DNA from: an uncultured bacterium
GTDB lineage: Bacteria; DRYD01
Reading direction: 5' to 3'
DNA length: 20,396 nt
NCBI GenBank assembly: GCA_937139605.1
Contig: CAKZQG010000012.1
Coordinates: 1-20,396 of the forward strand
Shown one piece after another: positions 1 through 7,029 of the stretch; position 1 is the stretch's first letter; every line of letters starts with the position of its first letter. The translations under genes were made by a program, and so were the position numbers. The notes beneath the pieces are model-generated. The model searched no databases and was not told the origin of the DNA. It saw only the letters and a list, made by a program, of their open reading frames with translations.

Positions 1-120
1 TATTTTTTAATCAACCTGCTTTTATTTTTTAATCAATCTGCTTTTATTTTTTAATCAACCTGTTTTTATTTTTTAATTAACCTGTTTTTATTTTCTAATC
101 AATCTGCTTTTATTTTCTAA
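1..120. repeat. 22-bp tandem repeat array directly downstream of dnaN
   Basis: Read on the minus strand, the unit TTARAAAATAAAARCAGRTTRA (22 bp, R = A or G) occurs five times without spacers, at 120-99, 98-77, 76-55, 54-33 and 32-11. A matching 10-nt partial copy at 10-1 shows that the array continues past the window edge. It begins one base after the dnaN stop codon. Only four positions of the unit vary (4, 14, 18, 21), and every difference is an A/G transition. The unit length is not a multiple of three, so it is not a coding repeat in one frame. No DnaA-box consensus (TTATNCACA) is visible. It could be a protein-binding iteron array or a neutral minisatellite; the sequence does not decide. 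Confidence 0.93.
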
Positions 121-121
121 G

Positions 122-1249
122 TTAAACTACTGCAGATATCCTAACAGGCATTAGTAAATACAAAAATCCTTCTTTTTCAGCTAATTCACATTTTAATGGA
201 CTATCAGTATCAATAAAACTTAAAATTAATTCATCCTCTTTAAGTTTATTTAGCATATCTTCTAAGAATTTGCTATTAAAAGCAACACTTAAAGGTTCTC
301 CCTTAAAATTACTAATAATTAATTCTTCTTGTGCTTTTCCTATTTCACTTTCTATAGATTCAATTACTAATTTATTTTTAGATATATCAAAAATAACAAC
401 TCCAGAAAGCTCTTTACTTTTACTAAGAATAGATACCCTTTTAATTGCATTTAAAAGGGGTTTTCTGCTAATATTAAAAGATGTTTTAAATTTAGAAGGG
501 ATAACTTCTTTATATTCTGGGAAATTACCTTCTATTAACTTAGAATTGATTATAATTTTTCCAAATTCAGTATCATAACTAAAACTAATACTATTTTCAT
601 TAAAACTAATATTAACGTTTTCTTGTAATTCTTTAATAACAGCATTCAAGCTTTTAACAGGAACTATTAATTTATATTCATTTAATTTTTTAGAAGATTC
701 ATATTTAATAGAAGTTAAAGCTAATTGGCTACCATCGGTAGCAACAAAATTAATCTTTTCTTTAGTAATTTCAAATAAAATACCAGCAAAAACTGGATTA
801 CTATCTTCAGGATAGCTACTAGCATATACAACAGAATTTATAGCTTCTTCAAAATCATCACTATTTAAAGTTATAGAATCATTAAATTCTCCAAAATCTA
901 TTTCAGGATACTCACTTTCACTAATTACACTTAATTCTGCTTTAAATCCTAAGGAATTAATAATTAATTTATTATCTTGAACTTCTAATTGGATTTCAGG
1001 GTAATCTATTCTGGATACAATTTTAAGAAACTCCTTAGAAGGTAAAATAACACTTCCTTCACTAAATACTTCACAATTAATATGAGCTTTAAATTCATTT
1101 TCTAAGTCTGTGGTAGTTAAGATTAAATTATTATCAATAGCTTCAATTTTAACTCCTTCTAAAACAGTTAAAGGAGTTTTAGATGGAATGATCTTATTAG
1201 CTACACTTAAAGCTTTTTCTAAATAAACCGTTGATAAATTTACTTTCAT
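122..1249 (-). CDS. dnaN: DNA polymerase III sliding clamp, beta subunit
   Basis: The 375-residue protein matches the bacterial beta clamp in length (usually about 365-375) and in overall pattern. The N-terminal domain contains LEGVKIEA and the ending reads YLLMPVRI, close to the family's conserved C-terminal hydrophobic pocket motif (MPMR or MPVR). In the cell it forms a dimeric ring that tethers replicative polymerase and other partners to DNA. The ATG start is supported by an AGGTG ribosome site about eight bases upstream. The gene is not next to dnaA or recF as in many bacteria: its upstream neighbour on the same strand is a rhomboid protease gene, and downstream lies a tandem repeat array. 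Identification is secure; the unusual context is seen directly for the upstream side only, because the window ends downstream. Confidence 0.96.
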   Translation of the reverse strand: MKVNLSTVYLEKALSVANKIIPSKTPLTVLEGVKIEAIDNNLILTTTDLENEFKAHINCEVFSEGSVILPSKEFLKIVSRIDYPEIQLEVQDNKLIINSLGFKAELSVISESEYPEIDFGEFNDSITLNSDDFEEAINSVVYASSYPEDSNPVFAGILFEITKEKINFVATDGSQLALTSIKYESSKKLNEYKLIVPVKSLNAVIKELQENVNISFNENSISFSYDTEFGKIIINSKLIEGNFPEYKEVIPSKFKTSFNISRKPLLNAIKRVSILSKSKELSGVVIFDISKNKLVIESIESEIGKAQEELIISNFKGEPLSVAFNSKFLEDMLNKLKEDELILSFIDTDSPLKCELAEKEGFLYLLMPVRISAVV

Positions 1250-1321
1250 ATCTTTTACACCTTTATCATAACCTTTATTTATTATAATTATTCAATTTTT
1301 TTAAATTATTTCCTTCTTAAT

Positions 1322-1987
1322 CTAATTATAAAAATACTTTTTTCTTTTTTTATATTTTTTTGTTTTAAAAAATCCATAAAATAAATTGATAAATAAAAAT
1401 CCATAAATAAACCCAATAATATGAGCTAAGTAAGCAACATTAGAAGAAGAATCAAAAAATAAATTAAATACATTAACTAAAAACCAAAAAACAATAAAAA
1501 CAAAAGCAGGTATATAAGTTAAACCTATAAATATCAAAAAGAAATAAAGAGTTAAAATAGGAGCAGTAGGATATAATTTTAAATAAGCACCTAAAACAGC
1601 ACTAACTGCTCCACTTGCACCTATTAAACTAATATCAATATTTTCAATAAATATAATCTGAATTAAAGCAGCTAAAATCCCACCTATTAAATAAAATATC
1701 AAAAACTTAAAACTACCTAATTCATCTTCTATATTATTACCAAATATCCATAAATAAAACATATTAAAAAATAAATGAAAAAAATTGCCATGAATAAACA
1801 TATGACTTATCAAAGTATAATATTCTTTTGAATAAAATAAATTTTTAAAACTTAAACCATATTTTTCAACAATCAATTCTTTAGAAAAAATAATTTCCAA
1901 AATAAAAACAATAATATTTATTAAAATAATAAGAGTAGTAACAAAAGGGAAATTATTAGTAGGATTAATATCTTTTAATGGAATCAT
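1322..1987 (-). CDS. Rhomboid family intramembrane serine protease
   Basis: This 221-residue polytopic membrane protein carries the rhomboid hallmarks. HLFFN (residues 71-75) is the HxxxN motif, GASG (123-126) holds the probable nucleophile Ser125, and AYLAHIIGF places the partner His at 189. Six or so hydrophobic helices are visible (about 15-35, 57-80, 94-114, 122-138, 143-177, 184-207), followed by a Lys-rich cytoplasmic tail. Rhomboids cut substrate helices inside the membrane; the substrate here cannot be told. The gene starts 17 bp after the PIG-L deacetylase stop and has no clear Shine-Dalgarno sequence, so it is probably cotranscribed with that gene. The catalytic dyad looks intact, so an inactive homologue is unlikely. 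Confidence 0.92.
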   Translation of the reverse strand: MIPLKDINPTNNFPFVTTLIILINIIVFILEIIFSKELIVEKYGLSFKNLFYSKEYYTLISHMFIHGNFFHLFFNMFYLWIFGNNIEDELGSFKFLIFYLIGGILAALIQIIFIENIDISLIGASGAVSAVLGAYLKLYPTAPILTLYFFLIFIGLTYIPAFVFIVFWFLVNVFNLFFDSSSNVAYLAHIIGFIYGFLFINLFYGFFKTKKYKKRKKYFYN

Positions 1988-2004
1988 AATATAAATTAAT
2001 TTAA

Positions 2005-2739
2005 TTAATCAAAAAGTACTTCAATAGAATTAATTTTAAATATTTCATGATTATAAAATGGTTCTGCATAATCAGTTCTAGCTAATAATCCCCAATACTG
2101 GGCAAAAGTTTTAATATAATGTTCTACTTGAAAAGAAGAAAACTGGCTCTCATAAGCCTTACAAGCTTCTATTTTCTTATCAATAAAATCGCTTATATCT
2201 ATCACAAACGAAGGAGTTAAATTCATCCTTAAATGATTAGAAAAAAATCTAAATATTTTTTTAGGATAATAATTAGTTTCAATTTCCTTAAAATTCAAAT
2301 CTTCATTAGTAGTATTTAATAAAATAAAATCCTTAAATAAATCAAAATTAAGTTTAGTTAATTTAGAATAAAATCTGGAAGCATAAGAGATATTAAAAGC
2401 TTGGATATGATCAGGATGAGCATCTAATTCTAAATGAGAAAATATAATCTCAGGTTTAAAATTCCTTATAATAGAAGCTACTTTAATTCTTGCTTCGATA
2501 GTATCAAATAGGAACCTATTTTTGAGATCTAAGGTAATCCTATAAGCTCCTAAGATTTCTGCAGCTTTTTTTGCTTCTTTTAGTCTTTTTTCCGGATCCC
2601 CCTTAGGAGTAGGTTCCCCATTAGTTAAATCCAAAATCAAAACTTTATAACCTTTTGATACAAATTTAGCGATAGTTCCTCCCATAGAAATTTCACAGTC
2701 ATCCGGATGCGCCCCTATTGTTATAACATCTACCTTCAT
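2005..2739 (-). CDS. PIG-L/LmbE-family zinc-dependent deacetylase
   Basis: The 244-residue protein belongs to the LmbE/PIG-L family, whose members remove N-acetyl groups from GlcNAc-containing small molecules or lipids. The N-terminus has the metal-binding AHPDD motif at residues 10-14, and a second HPDH motif (in DAHPDH) lies near residue 108. The stretch DLTNGEPTPKGDPEKR is typical of the general family and differs from the GELGTRG version usual in bacillithiol enzyme BshB1, so I do not assign bshB1. A strong AGGAGG site sits seven bases before the ATG. No bacillithiol, mycothiol or glycolipid synthesis partner is visible nearby, so the substrate is open. Confidence 0.9.
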   Translation of the reverse strand: MKVDVITIGAHPDDCEISMGGTIAKFVSKGYKVLILDLTNGEPTPKGDPEKRLKEAKKAAEILGAYRITLDLKNRFLFDTIEARIKVASIIRNFKPEIIFSHLELDAHPDHIQAFNISYASRFYSKLTKLNFDLFKDFILLNTTNEDLNFKEIETNYYPKKIFRFFSNHLRMNLTPSFVIDISDFIDKKIEACKAYESQFSSFQVEHYIKTFAQYWGLLARTDYAEPFYNHEIFKINSIEVLFD

Positions 2740-2788
2740 ATCTAATCCTCCTATCCCTTAATTTACAATTACAATTTTATTAATTTAA

Positions 2789-3184
2789 TTAGTAAGGAAA
2801 CCAAAATAAAGCAACCCATAAAGCACAAATAAATCCTAAAGATAACAAACTAAAAAAAACATACGATAAAATCTCTTTAGCTTTTTTAAAATCTTTATTT
2901 CTATATTTTAAATATACATAAACACTATTGATTGAGCTTATTAAAACAATAAAAGTAGGAATAATAGCAAAAAATATCTTACAAAAAAATATTAAATCGT
3001 AAGCAAAAAAAGCAAACAAAAAATAAGTAAGAAAACAACTTGAAACTGACAATAATGCTAAAACTCTACTTACATAAGAATAATCTACTTCAATAAAATT
3101 AGTTTTTACATCTTGTTTATCTAAGCTAACTCTTAATTCCATAGGATTTTTTTCTTTCTTCTCCTTTCTGTCTTCAAATCCCAT
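2789..3184 (-). CDS. Small membrane protein of unknown function
   Basis: I do not recognise this 131-residue protein. The first 30 or so residues are strongly charged (Lys/Glu/Asp-rich, MGFEDRKEKKEKNP), followed by a short segment ending FIEVDYSYVSR. Three to four hydrophobic helices then span about 38-58, 60-90 and 105-129, with a charged loop KYRNKDFKKAKE between the later ones. There is no signal peptide cleavage motif and no catalytic signature. The ATG has no convincing ribosome site; a second ATG 14 codons in is an alternative. The next upstream gene on the same strand encodes a protein of similar size and plan, so the two may be distant duplicates, though I see little sequence identity. 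Confidence 0.72.
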   Translation of the reverse strand: MGFEDRKEKKEKNPMELRVSLDKQDVKTNFIEVDYSYVSRVLALLSVSSCFLTYFLFAFFAYDLIFFCKIFFAIIPTFIVLISSINSVYVYLKYRNKDFKKAKEILSYVFFSLLSLGFICALWVALFWFPY

Positions 3185-3208
3185 ACTTTGATATATTCTT
3201 AGTAGATT

Positions 3209-3625
3209 TTATAAAATACCTAATGATAAAAATAAATAAATAAAAATGAAAACAAACGAACAAATACTGAATAAAAGAGAAATAAAATTTAATTCTTTTT
3301 TTTTTATAGAATCTTCAGATTTAAAATACCCAAAAATACTTATTAAAAATATTATCAAAGAAAACAAAAATAAAATACCAACTACTAAATATTTTACTAA
3401 ATTACTTAAACTATCGCTTAAAAATAAACTACTCATAAAAAAGAAACTAAAACCACAATTTAACATTGAAGCTAAATATAAGAATTTAACAAAAACTAAA
3501 TTTTTAGATTCATAATAATTATAATTACTTTGTAGTTTAGAAAATACTGAATTAGTAACCATATTTTTATCATAATCTACATATATTTCGTTCTCATTAC
3601 TTTTTTGTTTATTAAACTTCTCCAT
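3209..3625 (-). CDS. Small membrane protein of unknown function, same plan as its downstream neighbour
   Basis: This is an unrecognised membrane protein. I start it at the ATG at 3625 (138 residues, MEKFNKQKSNENE) rather than the TTG three codons upstream, although neither has a good ribosome site. A hydrophilic N-terminus of about 45 residues containing YVDYDKNM is followed by three to four hydrophobic helices, with a charged loop FKSEDSIKKKEL before the last helix. The plan (charged head, a DYS or DYD sequence, hydrophobic pairs, charged loop, last helix) resembles the gene just downstream. It sits 24 bp before that gene, so the two are probably cotranscribed. No function can be inferred. 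Confidence 0.7.
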   Translation of the reverse strand: MEKFNKQKSNENEIYVDYDKNMVTNSVFSKLQSNYNYYESKNLVFVKFLYLASMLNCGFSFFFMSSLFLSDSLSNLVKYLVVGILFLFSLIIFLISIFGYFKSEDSIKKKELNFISLLFSICSFVFIFIYLFLSLGIL

Positions 3626-3658
3626 AAAGATCAAAATAAAATTAAATAAAAACTTAAT

Positions 3659-4075
3659 TTAAATAGAAAGGAGGATAATAGCAATAAGAGATAAAACCAA
3701 AGCAATAGCTTGAAATAATGTTATTTTTTCTTTTAAAATGAAAAAAGCTAATAAAATAGTAACAATAGGATATAAAGCAGTTAATACAGTAACAATTGAT
3801 AGATTACCTTTTTCGTAAGCTTTCAATAAAAAGAAAGTACCAATCCCACCTGTTAAGCCCGCTAAAAATGGATACCAAAAACCTAATTTACTAGTTAAAT
3901 TAAATATATTAGAGATTAGAAATAAAGCGGTAAAAATAGAAACTAAAAATCCTCCTAACATTTGATAAAAAAATCCTAACTTAGGATCAATATAATTAGT
4001 TCCTAATTTCATAAAGAATCCGGATATCCCCCAAAATATAATACTTAATAAACTAAAAATTAACCAATCCTTCAT
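3659..4075 (-). CDS. Half-size EamA/DMT-superfamily transporter
   Basis: The 138-residue protein is a single EamA domain with five hydrophobic helices. It begins with the typical pattern of a short N-terminal helix carrying FWGISGFFMKLG and ends with the characteristic TALYPIVTILLAFFILKE segment and a final helix. Full drug/metabolite transporters of this group have two such domains in about 290 residues; single-domain versions of about 140 residues exist and are thought to dimerise. The substrate is unknown. No Shine-Dalgarno sequence is visible before the ATG. Both ends are clean and the frame is open, so it does not look like half of a broken gene. Confidence 0.88.
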   Translation of the reverse strand: MKDWLIFSLLSIIFWGISGFFMKLGTNYIDPKLGFFYQMLGGFLVSIFTALFLISNIFNLTSKLGFWYPFLAGLTGGIGTFFLLKAYEKGNLSIVTVLTALYPIVTILLAFFILKEKITLFQAIALVLSLIAIILLSI

Positions 4076-4121
4076 AAATTATATTTCATTATATTAAAAT
4101 ATTAAAAATTCTATTAAAAAT

Positions 4122-4697
4122 TTATTGGCTGCCTAAAAACATTAAAACTCCAAATATAGAATTCATACAAGATAAACCCAGCATAATAAAAGAAATCCCA
4201 ATCCCAACACCATTAATAATTTTATCAGTTTGTTCTTGGGATTTAACAAATCCAAAAATACCTACAGCTAAACCAATAAATGAAAAAAATATTCCACATA
4301 TAGCTAATATATTAGCAGGGCAAGCAATAATACCTAATCCAATAGAAGAAAACCCCAAAATTTTAGGTAAATTATCAGTAGTAGAAGTGGTAGAAGTAGT
4401 AGAAGTAGGATAATTAACATTGGGATTTACTGGGTTTTGCTGATAACTTTGTGGGGGTACTTGATAAGGGGGTTGCTGTATTTGATACTGTTGTTGATAA
4501 GGCGTTTGTTGATTAGCTCCTTGATATGGCGGTACTTGATACCCTTGATCATAATTACGAGAAGATAAATCCTGATAAGAAGGATTATAAGATTGATAAC
4601 TACTTTGAGTATAACTTTGTTTTAAATCAGCACCACAAAATGGACAAACATTAGCATCCTCTGGTACAAAATTCCCACATTTTATACACTTATTCAT
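4122..4697 (-). CDS. Zinc-ribbon protein with Tyr/Gln/Pro-rich linker and C-terminal membrane helices (DUF4190-like)
   Basis: Three parts are visible in 191 residues. A zinc ribbon at the N-terminus has CxxC pairs at 4/7 and 18/21. A low-complexity linker of about 80 residues is rich in Tyr, Gln, Pro, Ser and Asn, with recurrent PPYQ and YQ units and an STTSTTSTT stretch. The C-terminal 80 residues form three hydrophobic helices of the DUF4190 type, including the FFSFIGLAVGIFGF glycine-rich pair. Such proteins are common and mostly uncharacterised. The Thr/Ser stretch is coded by three 9-bp DNA repeats at 4381-4407, so length could vary in frame. An AAGGAG sequence lies just before the ATG with unusually short spacing. 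Function is unknown. Confidence 0.8.
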   Translation of the reverse strand: MNKCIKCGNFVPEDANVCPFCGADLKQSYTQSSYQSYNPSYQDLSSRNYDQGYQVPPYQGANQQTPYQQQYQIQQPPYQVPPQSYQQNPVNPNVNYPTSTTSTTSTTDNLPKILGFSSIGLGIIACPANILAICGIFFSFIGLAVGIFGFVKSQEQTDKIINGVGIGISFIMLGLSCMNSIFGVLMFLGSQ

Positions 4698-4740
4698 TAC
4701 TCCTTAACCCCCCATAATTATTTATACTATATTATTTATA

Positions 4741-6168
4741 CTATTTCCAAATAGAACTAACATCAAATTGTAAATACTTAATATTTATATTCTTATCAAT
4801 TTTAAAGGTATTATCTTGAGAATCTTTAGAATAAACTAACTTAGTATTCATAAATAAATCATAAGATTCTAAATTAGGATACTTAGAAACTCTAAGATAG
4901 TATTTTAATATATTATAATCTTTTAATTTTTTGTTTTTATATAATTCATCAATAAAATTATCTACTTTAAAAACAGCGTAATCTTCTAAGGTATCAGTAT
5001 TAACTACATTAACAGCAAAATCAATGTATCTTGAATTGTTATTTAAAACAAATAAATTTCTCAATCTATTAAAGTAACTATATGAATCCTTAGCTAATAA
5101 ATCTTCTAAATTAATAATTTTAGTTAAATTTAAACTATTAGGATCTAATAGAACTAAAAATACATTAGAAGTATCTTTATTTCTACTATCAATAAATAAA
5201 ATAAGCTTATCATTATCTAAAATATAATTTAAATAATAATCATCATTAAGAGTACCCAAAGCTAAAGATCTCAAAATTTTCATAGATTTTAAATCAATTA
5301 AATTAATTAAAACATTTTCTTTTTCATGAGGCTTAAAAGATCTAGTTTGAGAAACAAGAATCAATTTATCTTTATATAAAATAGAATCTTTGATATTTTC
5401 ATCAAAAGCTCCCCCTAACCCAAAAGCCCTAATAAAATTAAAATTACCATCTAATATAGAAAAATAAATATCTTTATTACCAGTAGCCTTCAAATAATTC
5501 CCTAATAATAAATATTTATTTAAAGATAATTTTATTAAATTATAAGGTTTATCCTCAGAATTAGTACCAATTAAGTGTATGTTATCTGCATTAAAATTAC
5601 TATCTAATTTTATAATTAAAGAATTTTCTTTACCAAAAGTAGCACTTCTAGTAGAAGATAAAATAAAAGGAGTATTATCAACAAATACGATATTAGATAC
5701 ATCTTCTTGCCTACTACCACTTATAACATAATAATCTATTAAATTTAAATTTTCATCTAAAACAGAAACAAGAATATCTTCTAATGTATCTTGACTATAA
5801 CTCCAAGTATTACCTACAGCTAATAGATAATTATTAAATTTTTTAACACTAACCAAACTATCATTGAATAACCCACTTAAAACTGAAGCATTAGCTTCAT
5901 AATCATTGTTAGTTTCATTAACTTTAACAAAAAGAAAATCACTACCATTTTGAGTAAAGCTCTTAGTATCTCCATAAAATAAATATTCATTATTATTTAC
6001 CTGAATAACCCCTTTTAAATCGTCAATAGAAGAAGCCTGTAGAACTTTCTTATTCTTTATTTCATAATCTAGTTTATAATTTTTAACAGCATATCCAATA
6101 CTTAAAAATAAACTTAAATAAAAAACAGCAAATGATAAAATGAAAAAAATATATTTAATATAATTCAT
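4741..6168 (-). CDS. Membrane-anchored extracytoplasmic protein, probable beta-propeller repeats
   Basis: I do not recognise a named family. The 475-residue protein has one N-terminal hydrophobic helix (about 5-28) and then a long soluble part with no further helix, so it is probably exported and anchored. Within it, stretches of roughly 50 residues recur with a shared flavour: a G-x-T/S-x-S-like turn (GDTKSF, GNTWSY, SSTRSA), then two acidic or glycine positions, then a strand such as LIIKLDSNFNADNI. This resembles the repeat seen in large secreted beta-propeller proteins that read out as 'G.T.S.G..D..v.kld.nG'. There are no cysteines in the soluble part. AGGAGGGG sits eight bases before the ATG, the strongest ribosome site in this block. 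A lipoprotein box is not seen. Confidence 0.72.
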   Translation of the reverse strand: MNYIKYIFFILSFAVFYLSLFLSIGYAVKNYKLDYEIKNKKVLQASSIDDLKGVIQVNNNEYLFYGDTKSFTQNGSDFLFVKVNETNNDYEANASVLSGLFNDSLVSVKKFNNYLLAVGNTWSYSQDTLEDILVSVLDENLNLIDYYVISGSRQEDVSNIVFVDNTPFILSSTRSATFGKENSLIIKLDSNFNADNIHLIGTNSEDKPYNLIKLSLNKYLLLGNYLKATGNKDIYFSILDGNFNFIRAFGLGGAFDENIKDSILYKDKLILVSQTRSFKPHEKENVLINLIDLKSMKILRSLALGTLNDDYYLNYILDNDKLILFIDSRNKDTSNVFLVLLDPNSLNLTKIINLEDLLAKDSYSYFNRLRNLFVLNNNSRYIDFAVNVVNTDTLEDYAVFKVDNFIDELYKNKKLKDYNILKYYLRVSKYPNLESYDLFMNTKLVYSKDSQDNTFKIDKNINIKYLQFDVSSIWK

Positions 6169-6202
6169 AAATTTATCCCCTCCTTTTTATATTTTTATAT
6201 TT

Positions 6203-6982
6203 TTATTTTTTATTATGTTTTATAAATTTTTTATAATAAAATTGTACGATAAAAGAGGCTACGTCAGATGGAGTAGTACCTGGCCCAAAGCCCGCATCAT
6301 AACCTAACTCTTTTGCTAACCTATGATCTATTCTACTACCTCCACATATAACAATAACTTTATCCCTAATTCCTTCAGCTTCCAATATATCAACTAGCTC
6401 TGTTAAATTCCTAATATGCATATTCTTTTGGGTAATAGTTTGTGAAACCAATATAACATCTGCATTTAGTTCTTTAACTTTTTGTACTAAAACAGCAGGT
6501 ATAACTTGCGGTCCTAAATTATATACTTTAAAAACTTTATAAGCTTCTAATCCTTTTTCTCCTTTAAATCCTTTGATATTTAATATACTATCCAACCCTA
6601 CAGTATGGCTATCAGTACCAATAGTTGCACCTATTATTATTAGTTTCCTTTTAATATAGTTATTAACAAAATTTTCTACCTCATCTTTTGACATTTTATC
6701 ATATTCTGGAATAATTGGTTTTATATTATCTATATCAACTTCGTAAGAAGTAGCTGCATAAACTACAAAGAAATAAAAATACTCTAAAGGTTCTTCAACA
6801 GTAGCTATTTTTATTTCTTTAAATCCCATTTTACTTAATAAAACTTTCGCAGCTTCTATTGCTATATATTTATCTTTAGCAGGAATAGTAAAACTCAATT
6901 GAACTATTCCATCATTAAAAGTATCCCCATAAGGCCTTATATACCTATTATTTAATAATTCTTTTATATCTACACCCTTCAT
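6203..6982 (-). CDS. kamE: Lysine 5,6-aminomutase beta subunit (cobalamin-binding)
   Basis: This 259-residue protein matches KamE, the adenosylcobalamin-binding subunit of the enzyme that moves the terminal amino group of beta-lysine or D-lysine during anaerobic lysine fermentation. The DxHxxG cobalamin-binding motif appears as DSHTVG, with the cobalt-ligating His at 126. LNIKG places Lys137 where the family's PLP Schiff-base lysine sits (Lys144 in the clostridial protein, by remembered alignment). LLSKMGF near the start, VSQTITQKN and CGGSRI further on, and GYDAGFGPG near the end are also family hallmarks. The alpha subunit (kamD) and the other lysine-fermentation genes are not in the window, so the gene is split from its partner here. 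A related ornithine 4,5-aminomutase subunit is much longer. Confidence 0.93.
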   Translation of the reverse strand: MKGVDIKELLNNRYIRPYGDTFNDGIVQLSFTIPAKDKYIAIEAAKVLLSKMGFKEIKIATVEEPLEYFYFFVVYAATSYEVDIDNIKPIIPEYDKMSKDEVENFVNNYIKRKLIIIGATIGTDSHTVGLDSILNIKGFKGEKGLEAYKVFKVYNLGPQVIPAVLVQKVKELNADVILVSQTITQKNMHIRNLTELVDILEAEGIRDKVIVICGGSRIDHRLAKELGYDAGFGPGTTPSDVASFIVQFYYKKFIKHNKK

Positions 6983-7029
6983 AAATTGCCCTATTTTAAT
7001 TCACTTGATTTTTAATTACCTTATATTTA

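Noticed and set aside
1-120. CRISPR array
   Set aside because: The 22-bp units have no spacers between them; it is a plain tandem repeat.
270-578. Plus-strand open frame inside dnaN
   Set aside because: Antisense shadow of a well-recognised gene, with no ribosome site or homology.
2005-2739. Bacillithiol deacetylase BshB1
   Set aside because: The sequence after the first strand reads GEPTPKGDPEKR instead of the BshB1-type GELGTRG, and no bacillithiol genes are nearby.
3246-3515. Plus-strand open frame over the unknown membrane gene
   Set aside because: Lys-rich antisense shadow without recognisable features; the minus-strand frame has coherent membrane helices.
6203-6982. Ornithine 4,5-aminomutase subunit
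   Set aside because: The large subunit of that enzyme is far longer; the length and motifs here fit KamE.
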